64,000 nucleotides of DNA, taken from the NCBI GenBank assembly GCA_037045155.1, contig JBAOIG010000005.1, positions 372,001-436,000 of the forward strand, given 5' to 3'. Under the pieces are notes generated by a model. The model made no database searches. It saw only the letters and a list, made by a program, of their open reading frames with translations, and was not told the origin of the DNA. The position numbers were made by a program, and so were the translations under genes. Positions 52,201 to 60,498 of this stretch are shown here, one piece after another. Position 1 is the first letter of the stretch. Each line of letters starts with the position of its first letter. This DNA comes from Thermomicrobiales bacterium (lineage in GTDB: Bacteria > Chloroflexota > Chloroflexia > Thermomicrobiales > CFX8).

Positions 52201-52599
52201 GGGCTTCGCCGCGCGGGCGCGCTGGAACCAGGCATGCTGATCGGATGTGTGATTGAAGACGAGCTCGGTGATGACGCGAAGACCGCGCGCATGGGCCTCG
52301 CGCACGAACGCGCGGGCATCACGGAGCGTGCCGTAGATCGGATTCACATCGGTGTAGTCGGCGATGTCGTACCCATCGTCTCGAAGTGGAGAGGGGTAGA
52401 ACGGCAGAATCCAGATCGCGGTGACACCAAGATCCTGGAGATAATCGAGCTTCTCGATCAGCCCGGGAAAGTCGCCGATGCCATCCCCATCGGAGTCGCG
52501 AAACGCCCGTACATGGGCCTGATAGATGATGGCGTCCTTGTACCAGAGCGGGTTTTCCTCAGGATACTGCTCGACGTGCCGCGTTCGCTTCACTGCCAT
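49225..52599 (-). CDS. treS: Trehalose synthase fused to maltokinase (TreS-Mak/Pep2)
   Basis: 1124 residues with two enzymes. The TreS part (about 1-560, GH13_16) interconverts trehalose and maltose: Asp215 (DGVRLDAIPYLYE), Glu257 (LLAEANQWPED) and Asp323 (FLRNHDELTLE), with WYKDAIIYQAHVRAF at the start. The C-terminal part (about 580-1124) is a maltokinase of the aminoglycoside-phosphotransferase fold with IHGDYHLGQ (about 968-976) and the Mg-binding IDFEGEP (Asp988), which makes maltose 1-phosphate from maltose and ATP. The fusion channels trehalose into the GlgE route. It lies about 47 bases after glgE. Confidence 0.95.
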   Translation of the reverse strand: MAVKRTRHVEQYPEENPLWYKDAIIYQAHVRAFRDSDGDGIGDFPGLIEKLDYLQDLGVTAIWILPFYPSPLRDDGYDIADYTDVNPIYGTLRDARAFVREAHARGLRVITELVFNHTSDQHAWFQRARAAKPGTPARDFYVWSDTGSEYADARIIFKDFEVSNWTWDRVAGAYYWHRFYSSQPDLNFDNPRVHDALFKAMSFWLDAGVDGVRLDAIPYLYEREGTDCENLPETHQFLKKVRAFVDMNYRDRMLLAEANQWPEDTVEYFGDGDECHMAFNFPVMPRLYMALRMEDRYPIIDILDQTPPIPATCQWAMFLRNHDELTLEMVTDEERDYMYRAYAQDPQARINLGIRRRLAPLVNNNRRRIELLNGLLFSLPGTPTIYYGDEIGMGDNIFLGDRNGVRTPMQWTGDRNAGFSDANSQRLFLPVITDPEYHYSTVNVETQQANPQSLLWWMKRLIALRKRYQAFGRGAIEFLHPENRKVLCFVRKHGTESILVVANLSRFVQAVELDLSEYRGMAPVEMFGRNEFPQIGDLPYFVTLGPHSFYWFSLEPQRVSGERLAGGSDIAAVPTLTVSGGWPNIFSGRYQDRLTSLLPEYLQTRRWFAGKARGVRTVTIADRLTVPYDDSAAQLAMLRVDYADGEPDIYALPISFATGERAENLINYQPHAVLARLVTGDGDGVIYDAIWDPGFGQALARLIARKGRIRGDRGILTTVTTRAFRSIYDHTDELPEATNIRGEQSNSSVTFGDRLILKLIRRLAPGVNPDLEVGRALTERTTFAHTAPVAGALEYRLPGSEPMTLGILQGYVQNEGDAWTHTLDVVGDFYERMLADGPEIDAPPPTTSQILVDAVADTPGQAPELIGSYLADAHLLGQRTAEMHLALASLGDEPAFASEAFSVMGQRSLYQSIRSSVNLVFQTMRRQRNSLPADLTDDIGRLIELQPALLSRCRGVIDQRVTAQRIRIHGDYHLGQVLFTGKDFTIIDFEGEPARPLTERRMKRSPLRDVAGMLRSFDYAAWSALFTLQESGLIARDDPIGVAWSRFWYRWVAAAFMAGYLEAAGDAPFLPRDSSDLALLLDIFLLDKAVYELGYELNNRPGWVRIPLSGLLGQLAPAMVETRA

Positions 52600-52646
52600 A
52601 CCGCAGGAACGATCCTTTCGTCTGCGCGTCGAGCGACGCTGCCGGC

Positions 52647-54626
52647 CTATCTGAAGTAGTCAAAGTCCTGCTCGGTGCGGACGTGCCGGCGCACATGAAA
52701 GATGTGCGCCGGCATCGTCTGAGGATCGAGCTGAACGAAATTGCGGTAGCCGCTCCACAAGTACTGGCCGCCGCCAAGCAGGTCGTGAACCTGAAAGGCC
52801 TCGTGTGGGTCGATTCCGAGCTCGTGGATCTGGAGATCCACCCAGCCGGACTGAGTGTAATGCGGGTCCAGGTTGACGACGGTGAGGATCGTGTCGCCAG
52901 AGGCATCGTCGCGCTTGGTGTAGGCGATGAGCTGGTCGTTGTCAGTCGGGTGGAACTGGATCGTGTCGTTGCGCTGCAGTGCCGGATGTGCCTGACGGAT
53001 CTGATTGACTGCCGTGATTACCGATCGAAGGCTGTCGGGTTGCTCCAGGTCCCAGTGCCGGATCTCGTACTTCTCCGAATCGAGGTATTCCTCGCGACCA
53101 GGCGCTAACGGGAGATGCTCCTGCAGCTCGAAGGCCGGCCCGTAGATCCCGTAGTTCGAGGACAACGTCGCCGCGAGGACAAGCCGAGCGATGAACATCG
53201 GCCGGCCGCCGAATTGCAGGTGCTCGGGCAGGATATCGGGCGTGTTCGGCCAGAAGTTCGGCCGGAAGTACTCCTGAAGCTCGGTCGTGGTCAGCTCGGT
53301 GAGATACTCCCGCAGCTCCTCGCCGGTGTTGCGCCAGGTGAAGTAGGTGTAGGACTGAGTGAAGCCGACCTTCGCCAATCGCGCCATCACCTTCGGCCGG
53401 GTGAACGCCTCGGAGAGGAAGATCGCCTCTGGATACTCGCCCTTGATCGTGCCAATCAGATGCTCCCAGAAGGCGAACGGCTTGGTATGGGGGTTGTCGA
53501 CCCGGAAGACGCGAACCCCGTGCTTGCACCAGTGACGGACGATATCGGTGAGCTCGTCCCAGAGCGGTTCCCAGTCGTCCGATGCAAAATCGAACGGATA
53601 GATGTCCTGATATTTCTTCGGTGGGTTTTCGGCGTACTGGATCGTGCCATCCGGTCGGGCTCGGAACCAATCCGGGTTACTGGTCACGTAGGGGTGGTCG
53701 GGCGACGCCTGAAAGGCAATGTCGAGCGCCAGCGATATCCCGCGATCTCTGGCCGCAGCGGCGAGGTGGCGGACATCCTGGAGCGTGCCAAGCTCGGGGT
53801 TGACAGCCTTATGGCCCCCTTTGGGGCCACCAATCGCCCACGGGCTGCCGGGGTCATCGGCGGCTGGCTCAGTGGCGTTGTTACGACCTTTGCGGAACTG
53901 CAGGCCGATCGGGTGGATCGGCGGCAAGTAGAGGACATCGAAGCCAAGCTCGGAGACGTAGGGCAGCAATTGTTCGACATCACGCAACGTGCCGTGTCGG
54001 CCGGTCTCGGGTGAGGTCGAGCGCGGAAAGAGCTCATACCAGGCGCTGAATCGTGCCTGTAGCGGATCGACCCGAACAGGCAGTGCCCGCTCGTAGGACA
54101 CGGCATGATCTCGCGGTGAGTAGCGCCACATCAGCTCGCCGAGCTCGGGCGCGAGCGCGGCATCGAGCGCGCCGGCTGCGTTCTTGTCGAGCTGCTTCGC
54201 GATCCGGCGTAGCGCCGCGGCGTCCGTGCGTCGCGCGCGGGTCGCCGCCGCCCTGATGAGCTCCGCGCCGATCCGCAGGTCGACCGCCACATCCTGACCG
54301 GCGCTGACGCGCTTCTCGAGGTCGTGCTCCCACGTGCGGAACCGATCTACCCAGGCGACGATCGTGTATTCGTAGACGCCGAGGTCGGTGACTGGAAACG
54401 AGGCACGCCAGCGATCGTTTACCAGCGACTCCATCTCGACCTCGACCCAGCTCGCTTCGCCACCTCGTCGATAGCAGAGGACAGCGGTCACTTCATCGTG
54501 GCCATCGGCGTAGATATCCGCCTCAACAACGACCTGTTCACCGGTGACGCGCTTGATCGCGAACCGGCCACAGTCGATCTCCGGCGACACACCCTCGATC
54601 ACCACCCGGCAACGCCCGTCGGCCAT
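52647..54626 (-). CDS. glgE: Alpha-1,4-glucan:maltose-1-phosphate maltosyltransferase
   Basis: 659 residues, GH13_3. It transfers maltosyl units from maltose 1-phosphate to the non-reducing end of alpha-1,4-glucan. The N-terminal domain (DUF3416-like, GRCRVVIEGVSPEIDCGRFAIKR) is diagnostic. SAWYELFPRS, LPPIHPIG..FRKGRNN, and SPWAIGGPKGGH are GlgE segments. The nucleophile is Asp377 (VRVFRVDNPHTKP) and the acid/base Glu406 (IFLSEAFTRP). The Met at 54626 has GGGAGGGAAGC just upstream; the frame to 54698 is not conserved. First gene of the glgE-treS-small protein group. Confidence 0.95.
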   Translation of the reverse strand: MADGRCRVVIEGVSPEIDCGRFAIKRVTGEQVVVEADIYADGHDEVTAVLCYRRGGEASWVEVEMESLVNDRWRASFPVTDLGVYEYTIVAWVDRFRTWEHDLEKRVSAGQDVAVDLRIGAELIRAAATRARRTDAAALRRIAKQLDKNAAGALDAALAPELGELMWRYSPRDHAVSYERALPVRVDPLQARFSAWYELFPRSTSPETGRHGTLRDVEQLLPYVSELGFDVLYLPPIHPIGLQFRKGRNNATEPAADDPGSPWAIGGPKGGHKAVNPELGTLQDVRHLAAAARDRGISLALDIAFQASPDHPYVTSNPDWFRARPDGTIQYAENPPKKYQDIYPFDFASDDWEPLWDELTDIVRHWCKHGVRVFRVDNPHTKPFAFWEHLIGTIKGEYPEAIFLSEAFTRPKVMARLAKVGFTQSYTYFTWRNTGEELREYLTELTTTELQEYFRPNFWPNTPDILPEHLQFGGRPMFIARLVLAATLSSNYGIYGPAFELQEHLPLAPGREEYLDSEKYEIRHWDLEQPDSLRSVITAVNQIRQAHPALQRNDTIQFHPTDNDQLIAYTKRDDASGDTILTVVNLDPHYTQSGWVDLQIHELGIDPHEAFQVHDLLGGGQYLWSGYRNFVQLDPQTMPAHIFHVRRHVRTEQDFDYFR

Positions 54627-54809
54627 GCTTCCCTCCCGATCGCGCGGATGGATTGCTCCGCGTCCTGAGTATGCCCATTTCCACGGCAGACCGCGCACGC
54701 GGCGTGCCGACGGTCGGCGCCCGGCCTTCTGGCGTGGCGGAGATCAGCCGGAGCGCAGGTCGCAACTGAGGCGATGCAGCGGGGGGACCCGGGTAATCAG
54801 GAAGGGGAT

Positions 54810-54838
54810 GGAGGCCCGATGGGATGTATCGAGCCTCC
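54810..54838 (-). terminator. Possible terminator after the molybdopterin-dehydrogenase gene
   Basis: Stem GGAGGC (54810-54815) / GCCTCC (54833-54838) with an inner CGAT/ATCG pair, 18 bases beyond the stop of the minus-strand gene. The following sequence on that strand is C/T-rich (CATCCCCTTCC), not a T run. It lies between that gene and glgE. Confidence 0.4.
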
Positions 54839-54855
54839 GAATGACAGACCTCGTG

Positions 54856-57132
54856 TTACTCGCCGTGCATGCCTTTGACGACACGTTCGGGAGTGAAGGG
54901 GATCTCCGTAAAGCGCGCTCCGTCGGCAGCGTTCGATAGCGCGTTGGCAATGGTCGCCGGTCCGGGAATGATCGGCGGTTCGCCGATCCCCTTCGCGCCA
55001 TAAGGGCCGGAGCGCGCCGGGATCTCGAGAATGATGGTCTCGATCGGCGGGATCTGGATTGAGGACGGGACGGCATAGTCCATCAGCGTCGACGAGATGA
55101 GCTGCCCATCCTCGTCGTACTCGATGCCTTCGTAGAGGGCAAATCCGATTGCCTGGGCGGTGCCGCCGATCATCTGGCCCTCGACCATTGCCGGGTTCAG
55201 CGCCCGCCCGACATCCTGGACAGTCAGGTAGCGATCGATGGAGACCTTGCCGGTGTCCGGGTCAATCGACACCTGAGCAACCTGGCCGGAGAATCCGGGG
55301 GCGCGGTCGAGTTGGGCCGACTTGCCGATGCCATAGACCGGCTCGTACTTGCTACCGAAGGTCATGCTCTTCTGCGCGATCGAGGCGACCGACATCTCCT
55401 TGTCCGGCGCGCCCTTGACTCGAACCTTGCCTTCGACCATCTCCAGATCATCCGTTGACGCTTCCAGCTCGCTACCAGCGATCTCGAGAATCTGGCGACG
55501 AGCTTCAGCGGCCGCGCGGATGACCGCCGGCCCGAGTGTATAGGTCACCTTCGAGCCACCACTCATGCCGGCGTAGGGAGCGGAGCCCGTATCGGCAGAC
55601 TCGATCCGCACCTTCTCGATGCCGATGCCGAAGGTCTCGGCGGCGAGCATTGCCATGACGGTGTTCGTGCCGGTGATATCGCTCGAGCCGAGCTGAACGA
55701 CGAGCGAGCCGTCGGTGTTCACGCGGATGTTCGCCGCGCAGGGCTCGACCCCACCCGGCCAGCCACCGATAGCGACGCCAACGCCGGTGTTCGGTCCGGT
55801 CGGCCGATCTCGCCAGGCGGGATGTTCGCGAATCGTCTCGAGGATCTCCTTGATCCCGATCCGCGGCCATGGCACGCCGTTTGGCTGGAGATCGCCTTCG
55901 ACCGAACAGTTACGCAGCCGGAACTCGAGTGGGTCCCAGCCCAGCTTCGTCGCCAGCTCGTCGACCGCCTGCTCGATCGCGAAGGTCGCCTGCGGAGCGC
56001 CGGGCGCCCGATAGGCGCCATTGCCCGGCTTGTTGGTGAGAACCTCATAGCCAACGAGCTCGAGCGAGCCAATCCGGTAATAGCCGCCGAGGGTCATCGT
56101 GGCAATCGTCACCGGGGTGCCAGGGTAGCAGCCCGAGTCGAACACCATCCGCGCCCGGAGGGCGGTGATAGCGCCGTCCTTCGTACCGCCAATCGTGATG
56201 TCGGTGACCGAGCCGGGGGCCGGGTTCGCCATCGACAGCTCTTCGGAACGGGTCATCGTGATCTTGACCGGCGCTTGCCGGCGCAGCGCCAACCAGCCGG
56301 CCAGCGGCTCGAGCATGACGACCTTGCCGCCAAACCCACCGCCGACCTCCATGCCGACGACTTTTACCTGATTCTGCGGGAGTCCGAGGACTTCAGCCGT
56401 CGTGTCGCGCGTGTAGAACTGGCCCTGGGTCGAGGTGTAGATCGTCAGGTTGCCGAGCGGATCCGGCACGGCGACGGTGGCGTGTGGCTCCATGTAGGAC
56501 TGATGAACCCAGTGGGTGACATAACGGCGCTCGACGACGACATCGGCGCTCGCCAGCGCGACGTCCACATCACCACGCAAGAACCGCGCGGCGTTCGTAA
56601 TGTTGTCCGGCATCCGCGAGATGTCGAGGGCATCGCCGCCAGAGACGGTCGCGTGCATCTGCATCTCGGCGCCATCGCCAACCGCGCTCTTGCTCCGGAT
56701 CACCGGCGCGCCATGCTCCATCGCCAGCAATGGGTCGACAGCGGCGTCAAGCGGCGTGTAGTCGACTTCCACCAGCTCGGCGCCCTCCGCGGCGGCAACC
56801 TCCGTCGTCGCCAGGACGATGGCGAGGGGTTGTCCGTAGTAGAGCGCCTTATCACGGGCGAGCAGATGGTGGTTGCGATCGGCCGGCTCGGCCCCTTCCG
56901 GGTGGACATCGCGGCCCGTGTAGACGGCGACGACACCGGGGACGGCGAGCGCCGCGGTCGTGTCGATCTCGCCAATCTCCGCATGCGGATAAATACTCGT
57001 CACCAGACGCCCATGGAGCATCCCGTGCAACTGGAGGTCGTCGACGTAGCGAGTAGCGCCGGTGACCTTCTTGTCCCCTTCGATGCGCTTCTGTGGTTTC
57101 CCAATGATGACGGGATCTGCTGTCGCAGTCAT
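54856..57132 (-). CDS. Xanthine dehydrogenase family, molybdopterin-binding (large) subunit
   Basis: 758 residues, the Mo-cofactor subunit of the xanthine/aldehyde/CO dehydrogenase family. It starts with the GKPQKRIEGDKKVTGATRYVDD motif and has GGGFGGK (264-270), GAYRAPGAPQATFAIE, and the active-site Glu in YGAKGIGEPP (about 710-718). It lacks the CO dehydrogenase AYRCSFR-type loop. Substrate unknown; purine, aldehyde or N-heterocycle oxidation are options. The 2Fe-2S and FAD subunits, normally next to it, are absent here, so they must be elsewhere or it uses another electron partner. It starts close behind GGAGGACC. Confidence 0.9.
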   Translation of the reverse strand: MTATADPVIIGKPQKRIEGDKKVTGATRYVDDLQLHGMLHGRLVTSIYPHAEIGEIDTTAALAVPGVVAVYTGRDVHPEGAEPADRNHHLLARDKALYYGQPLAIVLATTEVAAAEGAELVEVDYTPLDAAVDPLLAMEHGAPVIRSKSAVGDGAEMQMHATVSGGDALDISRMPDNITNAARFLRGDVDVALASADVVVERRYVTHWVHQSYMEPHATVAVPDPLGNLTIYTSTQGQFYTRDTTAEVLGLPQNQVKVVGMEVGGGFGGKVVMLEPLAGWLALRRQAPVKITMTRSEELSMANPAPGSVTDITIGGTKDGAITALRARMVFDSGCYPGTPVTIATMTLGGYYRIGSLELVGYEVLTNKPGNGAYRAPGAPQATFAIEQAVDELATKLGWDPLEFRLRNCSVEGDLQPNGVPWPRIGIKEILETIREHPAWRDRPTGPNTGVGVAIGGWPGGVEPCAANIRVNTDGSLVVQLGSSDITGTNTVMAMLAAETFGIGIEKVRIESADTGSAPYAGMSGGSKVTYTLGPAVIRAAAEARRQILEIAGSELEASTDDLEMVEGKVRVKGAPDKEMSVASIAQKSMTFGSKYEPVYGIGKSAQLDRAPGFSGQVAQVSIDPDTGKVSIDRYLTVQDVGRALNPAMVEGQMIGGTAQAIGFALYEGIEYDEDGQLISSTLMDYAVPSSIQIPPIETIILEIPARSGPYGAKGIGEPPIIPGPATIANALSNAADGARFTEIPFTPERVVKGMHGE

Positions 57133-57280
57133 GGTCCTCCGCGCTCCTTGTGCCGAAATATGGCGACGCCCCGTGCCGCAGCAACCATACGTCGAAACGC
57201 CGGGTGGCAGCGCGACATCTTCACGTCAACTGGGCTCCGTCGTCAAGTGGCGATCCGGCACACGATCGATGGTTACCGGG

Positions 57281-57583
57281 TCAATCCGGCTCAACGTGAT
57301 TGAGATCATAGACGACTTCGCCGGCGAACCGATGCGGCGCGCCGTCGCTGAGGTGACGCAAGTTGAGGCGGATCAAGCCATCGAGCTCGCTGAGCGCGTC
57401 GTGCAGCTGCGCAGCCGTTTCGAACACGGTGACCGCGACAACCTCTTGCTCGTCGGTGCGGACGAGCGTGTAGGAGTGGAAGCCACCCTGTTGCCGCAGG
57501 AACTCGCCGATCTCGCGCGCCATCGTGTCACTCGATGACGCGCCCGCGTCGTTCAGCTTCCAGATCCCAATGTGAGCATGCAT
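57281..57583 (-). CDS. Small protein with a dimeric alpha-beta barrel fold (antibiotic biosynthesis monooxygenase-like)
   Basis: 100 residues. The pattern MHAHIGIWKLN...REIGEFLRQQGGFHSYTLVRTDEQEVVAVTVFET resembles ABM/EthD-type small proteins, where two copies form a barrel. No catalytic residues can be fixed. AGGAGAAGG precedes the ATG at 57583; the frame is open to 57670 without similarity. It lies 149 bases upstream of the dehydrogenase gene on the same strand. Confidence 0.65.
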   Translation of the reverse strand: MHAHIGIWKLNDAGASSSDTMAREIGEFLRQQGGFHSYTLVRTDEQEVVAVTVFETAAQLHDALSELDGLIRLNLRHLSDGAPHRFAGEVVYDLNHVEPD

Positions 57584-57721
57584 AGCGCCTTCTCCTCTCG
57601 ACGTCGCTCGGACTTCCACGAACACGACGTTTTCGGAGTGGTCAGCGCAAGGAACGCGCCCATAGTTCACGCCGCCGAGGTAGCGTGATTGCCGGAACGG
57701 CGAGCGACACCCGGATTCCTC

Positions 57722-58636
57722 TCAATGCGCCGAGGATCGCTGGCTATGTGCGGCGAGAGTGCCGGCATCGGGGGTTGCGAATCGACGAGCGAGGCCAGCG
57801 ACCGGGTCTCCGTGCACCGACACATCATCGAGCGCGATCGGGCCGAGGCCGGCCGCGCGGAGATAGGCAAGGTAGCGGGATTCGACTGGGTCGACGCCGA
57901 TGAGCGCACACCCCACGACATCGACGGCGAGCGCGTTCCAGCCCGCAGCAACGAGGCCCTGCTCGACGCGCTCACCGTCGATCGGATCGCCCATCTGAAG
58001 GCCAGCCAACCCATCGATGATCGCGAGATCGATCGGCCGGGCGCGACAGATGTCGTAGACAACCTCAGGCACGCCGGCCCGATGGAACGCGCGACGCGGC
58101 CGGCCGTAGAAGCGAGTCGGCGGGACGCCGAACATATTCTTGGCGTTCAGTGTGTACAAGCCATCGGTATGCGTCTTGACCGGTGTGATCGACACGAACA
58201 GGTCGGCATCGAGGACGACCTCGGGGATCTCCAGTGTCGCGTAACGTAGCCAGTTCGGGACATCCACCGATCGGGTTGGCGCGAGATTGAGGTCCAGCAG
58301 CTCGACGCCGAGCTCAGCAACCAGCCGGTTGTATCCGGCGGCCAAGAAGCAGCGGTCAGCATCGATCATTCCGGGGCCGTCGGCGACGACGACCCGCTCG
58401 ACATCGGGCGCGCGTTCGCGCAGCAGTTTCACGAATGCTTCGACAACGGCGACATCGGTGACAACGCCACTGCCCGACTCGCGCGGCGCAGTGAGGTTGG
58501 GCTTGATTGTCACCAACCGGCCGGCGCGTCTGGCCAGCGCGGGTTCACCGGCGGCCTCTAGCAGATCAAGCACACGTCGCAACGCCGAGTCGACGTCAGA
58601 CGCAACACCTGCCAGCGCGACGTGATGTGCGGTCAT
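57722..58636 (-). CDS. DUF362 domain-containing protein
   Basis: 304 residues. The pattern VTIKPNLTAPRESGSGVVTD, then VADGPGM, LFVSITPVKTHTDGLYTLNAKNMFGVPP and VDVVGCALIGVDP is characteristic of DUF362 proteins. Many relatives carry ferredoxin-like 4Fe-4S motifs at the C-terminus; this one has only a few Cys and lacks them. Function unknown. It is divergent from the peroxiredoxin gene. Confidence 0.82.
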   Translation of the reverse strand: MTAHHVALAGVASDVDSALRRVLDLLEAAGEPALARRAGRLVTIKPNLTAPRESGSGVVTDVAVVEAFVKLLRERAPDVERVVVADGPGMIDADRCFLAAGYNRLVAELGVELLDLNLAPTRSVDVPNWLRYATLEIPEVVLDADLFVSITPVKTHTDGLYTLNAKNMFGVPPTRFYGRPRRAFHRAGVPEVVYDICRARPIDLAIIDGLAGLQMGDPIDGERVEQGLVAAGWNALAVDVVGCALIGVDPVESRYLAYLRAAGLGPIALDDVSVHGDPVAGLARRFATPDAGTLAAHSQRSSAH

Positions 58637-58751
58637 CCATTGTCTCCCAGCAGCGCCATGATCTTGACCAGAACATCAACCAGACGCACGATACCGAGCA
58701 AGTTCGACCGGGGCAGACGACAACCCGGCGATGAGCGAGAGGATACCCCCA

Positions 58752-59213
58752 ATGAGCGAGCTACTGGCAACAGGCGCGCCAGCGCCCGACTTTACACTCC
58801 CAGCCGACGATGGCCAGAAGGTGACGCTGTCGGAGATGCGTGGCCACAAGGTGGTGCTGGCCTTCTACCCCGCGGACTTCAGCCCCGGCTGCCAGAACCA
58901 GATGGAGGCCTACACAAAGGACGCCGCCGAGTTCGGGGCGCACGGAGGGACTGTCTTCGGCATCTCGGTAGACAACACCTGGAGCCACAGGGCGTGGAAA
59001 GAGAGCCGGGGAATCACCATCCCGCTGCTGTCGGACTTCCATCCCAAGGGCACGGTGGCGATGGCCTATGGCGTCTACAACGAGGAGCGCGGCACGGCGA
59101 AGCGGGTGACGTTCGTCATCGACGAACAAGGAATCATCCGTGACGTACAGACGGCTGAGATGGGTTCGTTTCAGAGTGTTGGCGCGCTGTGCAGCGCGCT
59201 GGACCTCGCGTAG
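58752..59213 (+). CDS. Peroxiredoxin (AhpC/TSA, BCP/PrxQ-like or AhpE-like)
   Basis: 153 residues. Thioredoxin-fold peroxidase reducing hydrogen peroxide and organic peroxides. The peroxidatic Cys47 is in FYPADFSPGCQNQ (P-x3-T/S-x2-C). There is no second Cys close by; Cys147 near the C-terminus could resolve, otherwise it works as a 1-Cys enzyme. GAGAGGAT precedes the ATG by about 8 bases; a Met seven codons upstream is less likely. Followed by the M24 gene after 26 bases. Confidence 0.9.
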   Translation: MSELLATGAPAPDFTLPADDGQKVTLSEMRGHKVVLAFYPADFSPGCQNQMEAYTKDAAEFGAHGGTVFGISVDNTWSHRAWKESRGITIPLLSDFHPKGTVAMAYGVYNEERGTAKRVTFVIDEQGIIRDVQTAEMGSFQSVGALCSALDLA

Positions 59214-59239
59214 CAGGCCGGCAGAGATGGAGGAACGCC

Positions 59240-60430
59240 ATGGCGCACATCCGACTTCCCGACAGTGAATATGCTGCCCGTCGCAAGAAGATCCTCGAGA
59301 CGATCGGCGAACGGGGGATGACGGGGCTGGTCCTGTTCAATCCCAACAAGGTTGGCTACTTCAGCCGGTTCAGCTTCATTCAGACTGAGCGGCCGATGGC
59401 CTACGTCCTGACCGCCAACCGTTCGGAGCTGCTGATCCCCATGCTGGAGCGCGAGCACGCCGCCGAGTACGCGATCGCCGACTCGATCGTGCCATACCCG
59501 GAGTATCCTGGCGAACGGCATCCGCTCGAATTCCTCAAGGACATCCTGATCGATATGGGACTCGGCAACGCGGGGATCGGCGTCGACTCCGACGGCTACG
59601 GGCAGGTCTACGGATATCGCGGGCCGAAGGTCAGTGATCTGCTGCCGGACGCGACCATCACGAGCGTCAACGACGATATCGAATACATGCAAATGATCAA
59701 CACCGAGGCGGAGCTCAACCTCATCCGCGAGAGCTGCAAGTGGGGCAATCTCGCGCACCAGTACCTCCAGGATTTCTCCGAGGTCGGCGTCGGCGAGACC
59801 GATATCTCGCTTCGCGCGTCCCTCAGGGCGAGCCTGGAGATGATGCAGGAGCTCGGTTCGGAGTACCGTCCGATGACAATGGGACTGCCGGCCAGCGCCG
59901 GGTTCCGCGGCCAGGTCGGCAAGGATTCCGCGCTGCCGCATGCCATCTCAAGCAACGTCAAGCTGCAGGAGGGCGACATTCTGGTGACCGGCGCTGGCGC
60001 GGCGGTCTGGGGCTACGGCAGCGAGCTCGAGCGGACGATGGTCATGGGCGAGCCGAACAAGGAGCAGGAGAAGTACTTCAACCACATGTTCGCGCTCCAG
60101 ACGCTGGCGATGGACGCGATCAAGCCTGGCGTCTCCTGCTCCGCGGTGGACCACGAGGTCATGCGCTATTTCCGAGAGCACGACTTGCTCGATACCTGGC
60201 GGCACCACACCGGCCACGCCAAGTCGCAGCTCATCCACGAAGCGCCCTTCCTCGACGTCGGCGATGACCGGATCATCGAGGTCGGGATGGTCTTCACTGT
60301 CGAGCCGGGCGTCTACGTGCCGGGGCTCGGCGGCTTCCGCCACTCAGACACAGTCGCTGTCACAGAGACCGGCATCGAAATGCTGACGTTCTATCCGCGT
60401 GACCTGGAGAGCCTGACGATCAAGGTCTGA
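59240..60430 (+). CDS. M24-fold (Xaa-Pro peptidase/creatinase-like) protein with altered metal site
   Basis: 396 residues with the pita-bread fold: creatinase N-terminal domain (about 10-150) and peptidase M24 domain (about 160-390). Compared with E. coli PepP, the five metal ligands Asp-Asp-His-Glu-Glu align to Gly (LVTGAG), Glu (SELERT), His (HTGHAKS), Glu (VEPGVY) and Ser (FRHSDTV). Two or three are lost. Creatinase shows the same fold without metal, so the protein may be a creatinase-like amidinohydrolase or a non-catalytic relative, not an aminopeptidase. Starts MAHIRLPDSEY behind GGAGGAA. Confidence 0.83.
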   Translation: MAHIRLPDSEYAARRKKILETIGERGMTGLVLFNPNKVGYFSRFSFIQTERPMAYVLTANRSELLIPMLEREHAAEYAIADSIVPYPEYPGERHPLEFLKDILIDMGLGNAGIGVDSDGYGQVYGYRGPKVSDLLPDATITSVNDDIEYMQMINTEAELNLIRESCKWGNLAHQYLQDFSEVGVGETDISLRASLRASLEMMQELGSEYRPMTMGLPASAGFRGQVGKDSALPHAISSNVKLQEGDILVTGAGAAVWGYGSELERTMVMGEPNKEQEKYFNHMFALQTLAMDAIKPGVSCSAVDHEVMRYFREHDLLDTWRHHTGHAKSQLIHEAPFLDVGDDRIIEVGMVFTVEPGVYVPGLGGFRHSDTVAVTETGIEMLTFYPRDLESLTIKV

Positions 60431-60436
60431 CCTGTC

Positions 60437-60472
60437 TCTGGTGTCGCCGTCTGCACAGGGGGCGACACCAGA
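60437..60472 (+). terminator. Hairpin after the M24 gene
   Basis: A 12-base perfect stem (TCTGGTGTCGCC at 60437-60448 and GGCGACACCAGA at 60461-60472) with a 12-base loop. There is no T run, and it sits in the 68-base gap before a co-directional gene, so it may be a processing or attenuation hairpin. Confidence 0.45.
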
Positions 60473-60498
60473 CGAACCAGCGGAGGAAGAGAACCATC

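Noticed and set aside
55822..57303. Open frame of 493 codons opposite the molybdopterin dehydrogenase
   Set aside because: Antisense shadow; the dehydrogenase motifs are complete on the minus strand.
58664..58695. Promoter TTGACC / GATACC for the peroxiredoxin gene
   Set aside because: The spacer is 19-20 bases and the -10 is weak; not strong enough to list.
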